From Clostridia bacterium (GTDB lineage: Bacteria; Bacillota; Clostridia; Oscillospirales; CAG-272): a stretch of DNA of 22,806 nucleotides. Made by a program: the position numbers and the translations under genes. The stretch lies in NCBI GenBank assembly GCA_900763885.1, contig CAAFLY010000110.1:1-22806 (forward strand). The letters run 5' to 3'. The notes beneath the pieces were generated by a model, which had not been told where the DNA came from, did no database searches, and worked only from the letters and a program-made list of their open reading frames with translations. Positions 6,934 to 15,206 of this stretch are shown one piece after another (positions within the stretch are counted from its first letter, which is position 1; each line of letters starts with the position of its first letter).

Positions 6934-7572
6934 ATGCTTTGCGAAAAATGCGGTAAGAATGAAGCGACATTCTATTATAAGGAAAACATCAACGGCACGG
7001 AAAAGGCATATCACCTGTGCGCCGACTGTGCCAAGAAGCTCGAGGAATCCGGCGAGATCCGCTCCTTTGACGAGAATTTCTTCAGTTCCATGAACAAGAT
7101 CTTCTCCGGCGACAATCTCTTCGGCAGTCTGTTCGCACCGATCGGTCAGAGACACGCTCTGGGCGCCGGCGGTCGGGAGAAAAAGACCTGTCCGCTCTGC
7201 GGCTCCACATTCGAGGACATCGTGGAAAACGGCAAGCTCGGCTGTCCGATGTGCTATGAGGTATTCGGCGACGCGCTCCCGGCAACGATCCAGCGGATCC
7301 ACGGCAGAACGAAGCACACCGGCAACGTTCCGAAACGGTTCCGCGCGGCACTTGAGGCAAAGGAAAAGCTCCAGAAGATGGAGGACGAGCTGCGTGAGGC
7401 GGTCAAAAACGAGGAATACGAGAAGGCGGCAGAGCTGCGTGACGCGATCCGTGCACTGAAAAATCCGGCTCCGGCAGTGGAAGCACCGACCGAAACGGAA
7501 GCGGATCCGTCCCGCTCCGGTACGCATACAGAGGCAGCCGGAGAAAGCGAAAATCCGGCAAACCCGCAGTAA
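6934..7572 (+). CDS. mcsA: McsA, zinc-binding activator of McsB
   Basis: The protein is 212 residues. McsA activates the arginine kinase McsB and takes part in CtsR control. Four CXXC-type pairs are visible: CEKC at 3-6, CADC near 30-33, and CPLC and CPMC in the middle. They form two zinc-binding sites. A UVR (UvrB/UvrC) motif with heptad-like charge pattern follows (KLQKMEDELREAVKNEEYEKAAELRD, about residues 149-174). The last 35 residues are a low-complexity Pro/Glu/Ala tail that probably is disordered. ATG6934 has AAGAGGGA (6918-6925) 8 bases upstream. It lies 26 bp after ctsR and shares its transcript. Confidence 0.93.
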   Translation: MLCEKCGKNEATFYYKENINGTEKAYHLCADCAKKLEESGEIRSFDENFFSSMNKIFSGDNLFGSLFAPIGQRHALGAGGREKKTCPLCGSTFEDIVENGKLGCPMCYEVFGDALPATIQRIHGRTKHTGNVPKRFRAALEAKEKLQKMEDELREAVKNEEYEKAAELRDAIRALKNPAPAVEAPTETEADPSRSGTHTEAAGESENPANPQ

Positions 7573-7631
7573 ACGGGGACAGAGTGACGATTTCCATAGC
7601 GACAGACGCGGAAACGAAAGGAATGAATGGT

Positions 7632-8642
7632 ATGTTAAAGAATTGGTATACAGAATCCGGTAAGGAAAACGATGTGGTGGTCAGCTCCCGTGTACGGCTG
7701 GCAAGAAATCTGGCGGCATATCCGTTCCCGGACTGCATGACGGCGCAGCAGGAAGAGGAAGTCAAGGCACTCCTCAAAAAGATCTATGCAGACTGGGAGG
7801 TCACGGATCTGGCAGAGCTTTCCGCAGCGGACAAGTCCTCTCTGGCGGAGCGCGATTTCATCAGTCCGGAATTTGCGCGCACCGACCGTCCGGGTCTGCT
7901 GTTCTCGAAGGACAACACACACATCATGGCTCTGGAGGAGGATCATGTGCGGATTCAATCCGTCTATGCCGGTCTTGCCCTTGAGGAAGCATACAAGGCG
8001 GCGGCAGAGGCGGACAATCTGCTGGACGATGGTGCGGAGATCGCGTTCAATGAAGACTATGGCTATCTGACCCACTGTCCGACCAATCTCGGTACCGGAA
8101 TGCGCGCGTCGGTGATGGTGTTCCTGCCGGCATACACGAGAGCGGGACTGATCCGCAGACTCCAGATGCAGCTGGAAAAGATCGGTCTGACCGTGCGCGG
8201 TATGGCGGGGGAAGGCTCCGACGCGGATGGCTACCTCTACCAGATCTCGAATCAGGTCACGCTCGGCATCACGGAGGAAGAAACGATCCGTAAGCTGCAA
8301 GCCGTGATCGAACAGCTCATCACGCAGGAAAGAGATCTGCGCACCAGAAACGCCGAGGAGCATGACAACCGCGAGATGCTGCGCGACAAGGCACGCCGTT
8401 CGCTCGGTATCTGTCGGTACGCCACCAGATTGAGCGCGGAGGAGCTGTACAGCCTGTACGCCAACCTCCGTCTGGGCGCGTCCCTCGGACTGCTCGACAC
8501 GATCACGCCGCAGAAGGTGGACGAAATGCTGTTCAGCTGTCTGCCCGGCGTGGTAACGGCTGCATCCGGCTGCAAAAACGTCGGAGAACAGAACGCCGCG
8601 CGCGCCAAAACCGCTGGGGAGATTCTCAGCGAAGCCAAATAA
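7632..8642 (+). CDS. mcsB: McsB, protein-arginine kinase
   Basis: The protein is 336 residues. McsB phosphorylates arginine residues on CtsR and on misfolded proteins, which marks them for ClpCP. It belongs to the phosphagen kinase family. Visible motifs are SSRVRLARN at 18-26, the CPTNLGTGMRASV signature at 149-161 with its reactive cysteine, the acidic GEGS site at 193-196 and QISNQVTLG at 204-212. The C-terminal domain supplies phosphoarginine binding in characterised homologues. ATG7632 is chosen because AAAGGA at 7617-7622 lies 9 bases upstream and the protein then aligns with Bacillus McsB. In-frame ATGs at 7584 and 7623 are poorly placed. It follows mcsA in the same operon. Confidence 0.94.
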   Translation: MLKNWYTESGKENDVVVSSRVRLARNLAAYPFPDCMTAQQEEEVKALLKKIYADWEVTDLAELSAADKSSLAERDFISPEFARTDRPGLLFSKDNTHIMALEEDHVRIQSVYAGLALEEAYKAAAEADNLLDDGAEIAFNEDYGYLTHCPTNLGTGMRASVMVFLPAYTRAGLIRRLQMQLEKIGLTVRGMAGEGSDADGYLYQISNQVTLGITEEETIRKLQAVIEQLITQERDLRTRNAEEHDNREMLRDKARRSLGICRYATRLSAEELYSLYANLRLGASLGLLDTITPQKVDEMLFSCLPGVVTAASGCKNVGEQNAARAKTAGEILSEAK

Positions 8643-8647
8643 AGATC

Positions 8648-8696
8648 CGCCCCGGAGATCCTCGCCACGATGAAACGACGGGAAATCTCCGGGGCG
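8648..8696 (+). other. Large hairpin in the mcsB-clpC gap
   Basis: CGCCCCGGAGAT and ATCTCCGGGGCG form a perfect 12-bp inverted repeat around a 25-base loop, 6 bases after the mcsB stop. No T-tract follows, so it is not a standard terminator. It could stabilise or separate the mcsB and clpC parts of the transcript. A TATACT at 8723-8728 has no matching -35. Confidence 0.6.
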
Positions 8697-8770
8697 CGTG
8701 CGTATACCTGCCAAACGGCGCGTATACTACTCTATAGAAGAATCGGTTATCCATATAAGGGGGAAACACT

Positions 8771-11272
8771 ATGCAGATCGGATTCACGAAAAAGGCGCAG
8801 AACGCACTGAACCGCGCGCTATATTATGCCTGTGAAATGGGTCACACCTGCGTCGGCAGCGAACATCTGCTGCTCGGACTGCTGTCGGAAAAGGAGGGCG
8901 TGGCGGAATCGATCCTGGAACGGCGCGGGATCACGTTCGACGCCACACGGGAGCTGATCCGGGAACACGTCGGTACCGGAGAAGCCACCCGATTGACCGC
9001 CGCCGACATCACACCCCGGACCAAAAAGATCATCGAAGCCTCCGCCAGAGTCGCGATGGATCTCGGACACGGCTACATCGGCACGGAGCATCTCCTGTGC
9101 GCGATCTGTGACGAGCCGGAATGCTTTGCCGTCGGTCTCCTGCAGGCACAGGGCGTGGTCGCCGCGGATGTAAAACGGGACATCGTGTCGTATTTCGGAC
9201 AGAGCGAGGGGGAGAAAGCGGATAAAAACAGCAAAGCGGCGGAAAACGATCTGAAGGACGCCGCCACCCTCTCTTCCTACGGCAGAAATCTCTGCAAAAT
9301 GGCGAGGGAGGGCAAGATCGACCCCATCATCGGCAGAAACACGGAGACGGAGCGGGTGATCCAGATCCTCTCGCGCCGGACGAAGAACAACCCATGTCTG
9401 ATCGGCGAGCCCGGCGTCGGCAAAACCGCCGTGGTCGAGGGACTGGCACAGCGGATCGTGGACGGCATGGTCCCGGATACACTGCGGGACAAGGTGATCG
9501 TCACGCTCGATCTGTCCGCCATGATCGCAGGCGCCAAATATCGGGGCGAGTTCGAGGAACGGATGAAGAACGTTATGGACGAGGTGCGCCGGAATACCGA
9601 CATCATCCTCTTCATCGACGAGATTCACACCATCATCGGCGCGGGCGGCGCGGAGGGGGCTGTGGATGCCGCGAATATCCTGAAACCCGCTCTGGCACGG
9701 GGGGAGATCCAGGTGATCGGCGCGACGACCATCGACGAATACCGCCGTCACATCGAAAAGGACGCGGCACTCGAAAGACGTTTCCAATCCGTGCTCGTTG
9801 GGGAGCCTACGCCGGAGGAAGCCGTGCAGATCCTGTTCGGTCTGCGGGACAAATACGAGGCGCACCACAAGCTCAAAATCAGCGACGAAGCGATCCGTGC
9901 GGCGGTCTCCCTGTCCGTGCGGTACATCGGCGATCGGTTCCTGCCCGACAAGGCGATCGACCTCATCGACGAAGCGGCGAGCAAGAAGCGTATCTCTTCC
10001 TTCATGCCCTCCGCGGATATGCGCGACGCGGAGACCAAGCTCAAATCGGTGACGGCGGAAAAGGAAGAAGCGATCCTTGCCGAGGATTACGAACGGGCTG
10101 CCCGACTGCGCGACGCGGAAAAGACGCTCACCGATACGTTATCCGCCATGAAAGGCTCCGGACAAAAGGCTGCCGATCTGACCGTTACGGAGGACGACAT
10201 TGCCGATATTGTGACCGCGTGGACGGGCATTCCGGTGAAAAAGCTGGCGTCCGAGGAGGAAGAACGGTTATTGCACCTCGATGAGATCCTCAAAAAGCGG
10301 ATCATCGGGCAGGACGAAGCCGTGGAATCCGTCGCGCGCGCCATCCGTCGGGGACGCATGGGGCTGAAGGATCCGCGCAGACCGATCGGTTCCTTCCTCT
10401 TCCTCGGTCCGACCGGTGTGGGGAAAACGGAGCTGACCAAAGCCCTTGCCGAGGTGATGTTCGGGGATGAGGGCGCCATGATCCGGGTCGATATGTCCGA
10501 ATATATGGAAAAGCACAGCGTGTCGAAAATGATCGGTTCCCCGCCGGGGTATGTCGGATACGATGAGGGCGGTCAGCTCACGGAGAAGATCCGCCGCCAT
10601 CCGTATTCCGTGGTGCTGTTTGACGAGATCGAAAAGGCGCACCCGGATGTGTTCAACATCATGCTCCAGATCCTGGAGGACGGCATTCTCACCGACGCGC
10701 AGGGCAGAAAGGTCGATTTCAAGAATACGATCCTCATCATGACCTCCAATGTCGGTGCCGCGGGATTCACGGCCAAGAGCCATCCCCTCGGATTTGCCGC
10801 CACGGGAGACGCGGAGATGCGCGAGGAGGAAAAGCGGCGCGACGCGGTGATGGAGGCGCTGAAAGCCACCTTCAAGCCGGAATTTCTCAACCGTCTCGAC
10901 GAAATCATTCTCTTCCACAAGCTCGACAAGGCGGACATCGAAAAGATCACGCGGATCCTGCTCTCCGAGGTGGAAAAGCGCGTGGAGGGACTGGGGATGC
11001 ACGTCGTCTTCCCGCCGGAGGTCGTATCGTACCTTGCCGACGCGGGATTTGATCCCGTATATGGCGCGAGACCCCTGCGCAGAGCGATCGTCCGCCGGGT
11101 AGAGGATCCGCTGTCCGAGGAGCTGCTGCGCGGTACGATCCATTCGGGCGATACCGTGGAAGCGGCTCTGGCAGATGGAACAATCGTGTTCCGCAGCATC
11201 GCTTCCCACGCTCCGGTGGATGAGAACACGCGGATCGATGTGGCAGAGGCTGCCGGCGCCGCCGCGGAATGA
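8771..11272 (+). CDS. clpC: ClpC, Hsp100 AAA+ unfoldase
   Basis: The protein is 833 residues, the usual ClpC length. It unfolds substrates, including arginine-phosphorylated proteins, and feeds them to ClpP. Two Clp_N repeats occupy about residues 1-145. The first AAA+ domain has Walker A GEPGVGKT at 212-219 and Walker B IILFIDE at 278-284. A UVR-type middle segment lies at about 425-455. The second AAA+ domain has Walker A GPTGVGKT at 546-553 and the pore loop GSPPGYVGY at 589-597. An LGF tripeptide at 673-675 fits the ClpP-docking loop. ATG8771 has AAGGGGG at 8757-8763 upstream. It is the last gene of the ctsR operon, so CtsR controls it; a separate internal promoter is not evident. Confidence 0.96.
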   Translation: MQIGFTKKAQNALNRALYYACEMGHTCVGSEHLLLGLLSEKEGVAESILERRGITFDATRELIREHVGTGEATRLTAADITPRTKKIIEASARVAMDLGHGYIGTEHLLCAICDEPECFAVGLLQAQGVVAADVKRDIVSYFGQSEGEKADKNSKAAENDLKDAATLSSYGRNLCKMAREGKIDPIIGRNTETERVIQILSRRTKNNPCLIGEPGVGKTAVVEGLAQRIVDGMVPDTLRDKVIVTLDLSAMIAGAKYRGEFEERMKNVMDEVRRNTDIILFIDEIHTIIGAGGAEGAVDAANILKPALARGEIQVIGATTIDEYRRHIEKDAALERRFQSVLVGEPTPEEAVQILFGLRDKYEAHHKLKISDEAIRAAVSLSVRYIGDRFLPDKAIDLIDEAASKKRISSFMPSADMRDAETKLKSVTAEKEEAILAEDYERAARLRDAEKTLTDTLSAMKGSGQKAADLTVTEDDIADIVTAWTGIPVKKLASEEEERLLHLDEILKKRIIGQDEAVESVARAIRRGRMGLKDPRRPIGSFLFLGPTGVGKTELTKALAEVMFGDEGAMIRVDMSEYMEKHSVSKMIGSPPGYVGYDEGGQLTEKIRRHPYSVVLFDEIEKAHPDVFNIMLQILEDGILTDAQGRKVDFKNTILIMTSNVGAAGFTAKSHPLGFAATGDAEMREEEKRRDAVMEALKATFKPEFLNRLDEIILFHKLDKADIEKITRILLSEVEKRVEGLGMHVVFPPEVVSYLADAGFDPVYGARPLRRAIVRRVEDPLSEELLRGTIHSGDTVEAALADGTIVFRSIASHAPVDENTRIDVAEAAGAAAE

Positions 11273-11293
11273 TCCGCCCAAAACAGAGAGAGA

Positions 11294-11330
11294 GTCGTAT
11301 CCGACAAAAATCGGATGCGGCTTTCTTTTT
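11294..11330 (+). terminator. Terminator of the ctsR-mcsAB-clpC operon
   Basis: The stem GTCGTATCCGA/TCGGATGCGGC has two wobble pairs and a CAAAAA loop. A T-rich tract (TTTCTTTTT) follows, 21 bp after the clpC stop. Confidence 0.85.
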
Positions 11331-11334
11331 GCCC

Positions 11335-11363
11335 TTGATTTCATACCGGATTTATGCTATGCT
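11335..11363 (+). promoter_or_regulatory. Sigma-A promoter of the alpha/beta hydrolase gene
   Basis: The -35 TTGATT (11335-11340) and the -10 TATGCT (11358-11363) are 17 bp apart, 31 bp upstream of the start codon. Confidence 0.75.
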
Positions 11364-11394
11364 ATAGGCACGATACGAAAAGGAGGTGCGCTTT

Positions 11395-12615
11395 ATGGAC
11401 GATTCCCTGCGCACGGAGCATTATTTTGTACGGTATGATTACCCGGATACCTCGGACGAAAACCGATTGTGGCTCTCCACGATGCGCATTGTACCGAAGG
11501 ATCCGCGCTTTGTCCTGCAGATTCTGCACGGTGTGGATGAGCACAAAGAGCGGTATCTGCCGCTGATGACGCATATAGCACGGCACGGTGGGATTGTGGT
11601 CTGTCACGATCGGCGCGGGCATGGGGAAAGCGTATTCCGGGAGGGGCTCGGCTATCCCGGCGATCATCCGGACGAATACGCGCTCTCCGACATCGACGCC
11701 GTATACGCGTCTGTGTACCGACCCATCCCGGACGACGGGCTCGTGCTGATACAGGACGCGGACTATCCCCGTATCGATCCGCTTCCACGGTACCTGCTCG
11801 GCTTTTCGATGGGCTCTCTTGAGGCGGCGGCATATCTCGGCGCGAACGACGCGGGACTTGCCGGGTGCTTTCTCTGCGGGATGCCTCATCGGGAGCCGTT
11901 TGTGGATCTCGCGCGGGTATGGGTGTGGTTTTTGTCCCTGTACAGCGCGGAAAGTGCCCGTCCGTTTCTCATGAATCTGTACGCACTGGATCGGTACAAC
12001 GCGGCATTTCGAAAAAACGCACGCCATGATGACGACGGGGAGCGATTCCGCCTGTCCGATCTGAAAACGCTGTCCTTTGCGGAAATGGAAAAGGAGCTTG
12101 CCGCGATGAAGGAGGAGGATCGGCGGCTGTCTGAGGAGGAAATCGATCCGCACCGATCCGAGAACGGTTTTCTCTGGCTATCCGAGGACGCGGACAACCG
12201 GAAACGATTCGCCGCCGATCCGCTCTGTGGCGCCGATATGACCGTCTCGCTCTTCCGCTATCTCCTTCGCCTCGTCCACGATACCTACAAGCCTGCGTAT
12301 TACGACCGCCATAACCGCGCCATCCCCCTCTGGTTCTTTTCCGGAGAACACGATCCGATCGCCGGCGGAGAAAGGCATACGATGGATACCGTGCGCTTCT
12401 TCCGGGACATCGGATATAATAATGTAGAAAATCGTCTCTTCCCCCACATGCGCCACGAGATTTTCGAGGACGCCAACAGAGAAGCCGCGTATCAGGCGGT
12501 CACGGACGCGATCGATTATGTAAACGACACGGCGGCAGCGATCCTGTGCGATCTGCACCGGGCAGCCGCGGAGGAATATACGGCGCAGTTTGACATAGGC
12601 GAGACGGAGAAATGA
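11395..12615 (+). CDS. Alpha/beta hydrolase, monoacylglycerol-lipase-like
   Basis: The protein is 406 residues and probably a cytoplasmic serine esterase or lysophospholipase/monoacylglycerol lipase (Hydrolase_4 group). The oxyanion segment LQILHGVDEHKERY is near residues 39-52, DRRGHGES follows, and the nucleophile elbow GFSMGS is near 142-147. The acid lies in SGEHDPIAG and the catalytic histidine in HMRHEIF. The cap region between the nucleophile and the acid is long, about 170 residues, and makes the protein larger than usual. No signal peptide is seen. ATG11395 has AGGAGGT at 11381-11387 seven bases upstream. It has its own promoter and converges with the M50 protease gene, with only 13 bp between the stops. 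Confidence 0.85.
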   Translation: MDDSLRTEHYFVRYDYPDTSDENRLWLSTMRIVPKDPRFVLQILHGVDEHKERYLPLMTHIARHGGIVVCHDRRGHGESVFREGLGYPGDHPDEYALSDIDAVYASVYRPIPDDGLVLIQDADYPRIDPLPRYLLGFSMGSLEAAAYLGANDAGLAGCFLCGMPHREPFVDLARVWVWFLSLYSAESARPFLMNLYALDRYNAAFRKNARHDDDGERFRLSDLKTLSFAEMEKELAAMKEEDRRLSEEEIDPHRSENGFLWLSEDADNRKRFAADPLCGADMTVSLFRYLLRLVHDTYKPAYYDRHNRAIPLWFFSGEHDPIAGGERHTMDTVRFFRDIGYNNVENRLFPHMRHEIFEDANREAAYQAVTDAIDYVNDTAAAILCDLHRAAAEEYTAQFDIGETEK

Positions 12616-12628
12616 CAGTCCGGCTGTC

Positions 12629-13126
12629 TCACCGCGCATCCACGCCGCGCATATGGCCATAAAGGAACGTGAGTGCGGCAAGGAGGAGTCCGAAATTCAC
12701 TTCCACGCGCAGACAGATCCAAAGCACGGCGATCCAGAGCGCCACCACGGTACAAAACGACAGGGCGCGCGCGATCCGACAGGCGGTATCCGGCAGAAGC
12801 CAGAGGGAGAGCACAGTCTCCACCGCGGCACCGCCGTCCAAGCCGTGTATCGGCAGAAGATTGCAGCCGCTGAGGGTCAGATGGAAAAACACGCCATTCT
12901 CCCAACCGCAGAGATGTGAGATCCACGCGGCAAGAAGTCCGGCACCGCTTCCGGCAAGCAGCACGCACAGCTCCCGCCCATACGACACCGCGTCATACGC
13001 CATCGACAGCCGGAATCCGAGTATCCCAACCCCAGCGCGCAGTCTTTTTATCGGGACACCGCAGAGAATCGCCGCAAGCAGATGACCACCCTCATGGACC
13101 GCTACGGCACAGAAAAACGAAAGCAT
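12629..13126 (-). CDS. SpoIVFB-like M50 family intramembrane metalloprotease
   Basis: The protein is 165 residues and a polytopic membrane protein with about five hydrophobic segments. Site-2-type proteases cut substrates inside the membrane. The zinc motif HEGGH is at residues 11-15 in the first helix, and the second motif LDGG sits in NLLPIHGLDGG near residues 106-116. Both fit the short SpoIVFB-type group that in Bacillus processes pro-sigma-K in the mother cell. ATG at 13126 is chosen because GAGGAGG lies just upstream on the coding strand and the next gene upstream ends 10 bases before it. A longer frame reaching 13234 overlaps that gene. It is probably cotranscribed with the small membrane protein. 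The substrate cannot be told from the sequence. Confidence 0.8.
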   Translation of the reverse strand: MLSFFCAVAVHEGGHLLAAILCGVPIKRLRAGVGILGFRLSMAYDAVSYGRELCVLLAGSGAGLLAAWISHLCGWENGVFFHLTLSGCNLLPIHGLDGGAAVETVLSLWLLPDTACRIARALSFCTVVALWIAVLWICLRVEVNFGLLLAALTFLYGHMRGVDAR

Positions 13127-13136
13127 ATCCACCTCC

Positions 13137-13454
13137 TCATCCGCCAAGCAATGACGACAGCACATCGGACAGGTATTCCCATAGGTTCCATTCGCCATCG
13201 AGAAATCCGGCAGGCTCTCCCTCCGTCGGAACACCGTATTCCGGGCGCGAAAGTGCCATCACAGATACTGCGTCCGATGGAATCTCCGGGACAGCCCTCC
13301 CATGCCGGATCTCCATGGCGCAGAAGCATGCCGCCGCCGTGCATCCGAGAATGAGAACCCAACGCGGCGCGCGGGACGACGGTTTGGCGCGCTCCCCCTG
13401 TCCGCCACGCGGTTTTCCAAACATACACCTTTTCTTCCGAAGCTGTTTTTTCAC
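13137..13454 (-). CDS. Small single-pass membrane protein upstream of the M50 protease
   Basis: The protein is about 105 residues. A basic N-terminus (KKQLRKKR, then GKPRGG) precedes one membrane segment (WVLILGCTAAACFCAM, about residues 33-48). A short extracytoplasmic tail follows, ending WNLWEYLSDVLSSLLGG. The orientation is inferred from the positive-inside rule. GTG13454 has GGAGGG upstream on the coding strand; an ATG at 13424 is possible. Its place directly before a SpoIVFB-like protease recalls the SpoIVFA-SpoIVFB pair, but it is much shorter than SpoIVFA and lacks any peptidase domain. I do not recognise the family. It may anchor, inhibit or deliver substrate to the protease (inference). 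Confidence 0.6.
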   Translation of the reverse strand: MKKQLRKKRCMFGKPRGGQGERAKPSSRAPRWVLILGCTAAACFCAMEIRHGRAVPEIPSDAVSVMALSRPEYGVPTEGEPAGFLDGEWNLWEYLSDVLSSLLGG

Positions 13455-13545
13455 AATTCCGTTCCCTCCGATCCTTGAAAAATAGGCTGATTGCGACTCT
13501 TTTTGTCTTTTTCCGCACTCATTTTTGCTTCTCGTCATATCCCCG

Positions 13546-13574
13546 TTGACATCCCCGGCGCACTCGTCTATAAT
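13546..13574 (+). promoter_or_regulatory. Consensus sigma-A promoter of the sulfate activation genes
   Basis: TTGACA (13546-13551) and TATAAT (13569-13574) with a 17-bp spacer are a perfect consensus. Transcription should begin near 13581, leaving a 35-base leader. No operator-like repeat is obvious. Confidence 0.92.
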
Positions 13575-13615
13575 GTACTTGTATTCTTATGGCTCCAAAG
13601 CAGAGAGGTTGTCGT

Positions 13616-15091
13616 ATGCCCATAAATCATATCGCGCCGTACCGTTCCGCTGTATCCGCGGCGGACCGACTGCGCGTCACCCATACCCGTCCGGCGGTTT
13701 TCTGGATGACAGGACTGTCCGGCTCCGGCAAATCCACCATCGCGTCGCGCACGGAAAAGCTGCTGTCCGACGCGGGCCATGCCGTATTCATGCTCGACGG
13801 AGACACGGTGCGTACCGGACTTTGCCGCGGTCTTGGCTTCTCTCCGGAGGACAGAGCCGAAAATCTCCGCCGGATCGCCGAATGCGCGCGTCTCCTCGCC
13901 ATGTCCGGTCAGATCGTGGTGGTATGCGCCATCTCTCCGACAGCGGCATCGAGGAGCGCGGCACGGGAGATCGTCGAGAGGGACAGCGGCGCGGTGTTCC
14001 ATGAGGTATATGTAAAAGCGTCGGTGGAGATCTGCGCCGAAAGGGATCCCAAAGGACTGTATAAAAAAGCGTATGCCGGGGAGATCGCGGATTTCACCGG
14101 GGTCTCCGCGCCGTATGAGATACCGGAAAAGCCCGATATTGTCCTCGACACGGCAAATGTGGACGCGGATGCCCTCGCCTTGACGCTGTACGACGCCGCC
14201 ATGGACGACATCTACCGCCCGATCTATCTGTTGTCCCGGATGCTCTCCTGCGGTGCGCGCGCAGCCCATACCATTCTATCGATCTACAATGGCGATTATG
14301 CCGTTTCCCGCAAGGAGGATTCCTCCCCGCTGACCACCGCCGACACAAGCTCCGACGCGGTGATCGCGGCATACCTCACGGAAGCGTTCCCGGAATACGA
14401 TATGCTCTCCGAGGAGGAAGCGGACGACGCGCGCGACAAACACGGGATCCCGAAACGGCTCAACGGCTGCGGCACCTTCATCGTCGATCCCATGGACGGC
14501 ACAAAGGAGTTCCTCCACCGCAACGGTGAATTCTGTGTCAGCATTGGCTTTGCGGACCATCATCGCGTCATAGCGGGTGTGATCGCGGTTCCGGTACAGG
14601 GGGTCCTCTACTACGCCATGGAAGGGCGCGGGGCGTACAGGCTCACGCTGCCGGATGGGTTTGCCGACGGGCTGCCGGATGAATCGTGGTTCGAGAACGC
14701 GCTCTTTGCTCCGGCGGACAGGCTCCACGTTTCCGACCGGCACGAGAATCTGCGCGTGGTGGCAAGCCGCTCCCATGGCGACCGTCAGACCGAGGCGATC
14801 CTCACGGACAACGCGGCGCGCATCGGTGAGGTCATCACGGCGGGCAGCTGTCTCAAGGGCTGTCTCATCGCGGAGGGCAAGGCGGATGTGCATTACCGCT
14901 ACGGCGCGTTCATGAAGGAATGGGACACCGCCGGGATGGAGATCCTCTGCAAGGAGGCCGGCGCACAGTTCACGGACGTACACGGCGCTCCGCTCTGCGC
15001 CAATCGTGCGGATCCCGTCAATCGACAGGGCTTTCGCATTCTCAATACACCGCTCTCCGCGCTGGACACCGCCTCCGCCGACCGTCTCTGA
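13616..15091 (+). CDS. APS kinase - PAP phosphatase fusion (CysC-CysQ)
   Basis: The protein is 491 residues with two enzyme domains. Residues 25-195 are adenylylsulfate kinase: P-loop GLSGSGKS at 33-40, LDGDTVRTGL at 60-69, and RDPKGLYKKAYAGEI near 143-157. This domain converts APS to PAPS. Residues 198-485 are an inositol-monophosphatase-fold 3'(2'),5'-bisphosphate nucleotidase like CysQ: metal site EEE near 266-268, DPMDGTKEF at 291-299, and EWDTAG near the end. It hydrolyses PAP, the product left after PAPS is used. One chain thus makes PAPS and removes its inhibitory by-product. ATG13616 has AGAGG at 13604-13608; an ATG at 13589 lies too near the expected transcript start. It is first in the cluster with cysD and cysN. 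Confidence 0.9.
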   Translation: MPINHIAPYRSAVSAADRLRVTHTRPAVFWMTGLSGSGKSTIASRTEKLLSDAGHAVFMLDGDTVRTGLCRGLGFSPEDRAENLRRIAECARLLAMSGQIVVVCAISPTAASRSAAREIVERDSGAVFHEVYVKASVEICAERDPKGLYKKAYAGEIADFTGVSAPYEIPEKPDIVLDTANVDADALALTLYDAAMDDIYRPIYLLSRMLSCGARAAHTILSIYNGDYAVSRKEDSSPLTTADTSSDAVIAAYLTEAFPEYDMLSEEEADDARDKHGIPKRLNGCGTFIVDPMDGTKEFLHRNGEFCVSIGFADHHRVIAGVIAVPVQGVLYYAMEGRGAYRLTLPDGFADGLPDESWFENALFAPADRLHVSDRHENLRVVASRSHGDRQTEAILTDNAARIGEVITAGSCLKGCLIAEGKADVHYRYGAFMKEWDTAGMEILCKEAGAQFTDVHGAPLCANRADPVNRQGFRILNTPLSALDTASADRL

Positions 15092-15099
15092 CGGCAGAA

Positions 15100-15136
15100 A
15101 AAAACGCTATCGGTCGTTTTTGCGCGGAAAACCGCG
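15100..15136 (+). other. Hairpins in the cysD leader
   Basis: AAAAACG/CGTTTTT (15100-15121) is a weak terminator-like hairpin directly after the fusion gene. CGCGG-AAAA-CCGCG (15123-15136) follows. Together they could tune readthrough into cysD. No known riboswitch was recognised, and no good promoter is seen in 15137-15206. Confidence 0.45.
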
Positions 15137-15206
15137 TATCCGATGGATTCGGCGCAGCCTGAATATAGATTTGTCTCCGATTGGGAGAAAGGATAGATAG
15201 AAAATC

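Noticed and set aside
8700..8728. A separate clpC promoter around TATACT at 8723-8728
   Set aside because: No acceptable -35 hexamer lies 16-18 bp upstream.
13589..13615. An upstream ATG start for the CysC-CysQ fusion
   Set aside because: It lies about 8 bases after the predicted transcript start and has no ribosome binding site; ATG13616 has AGAGG at good distance.
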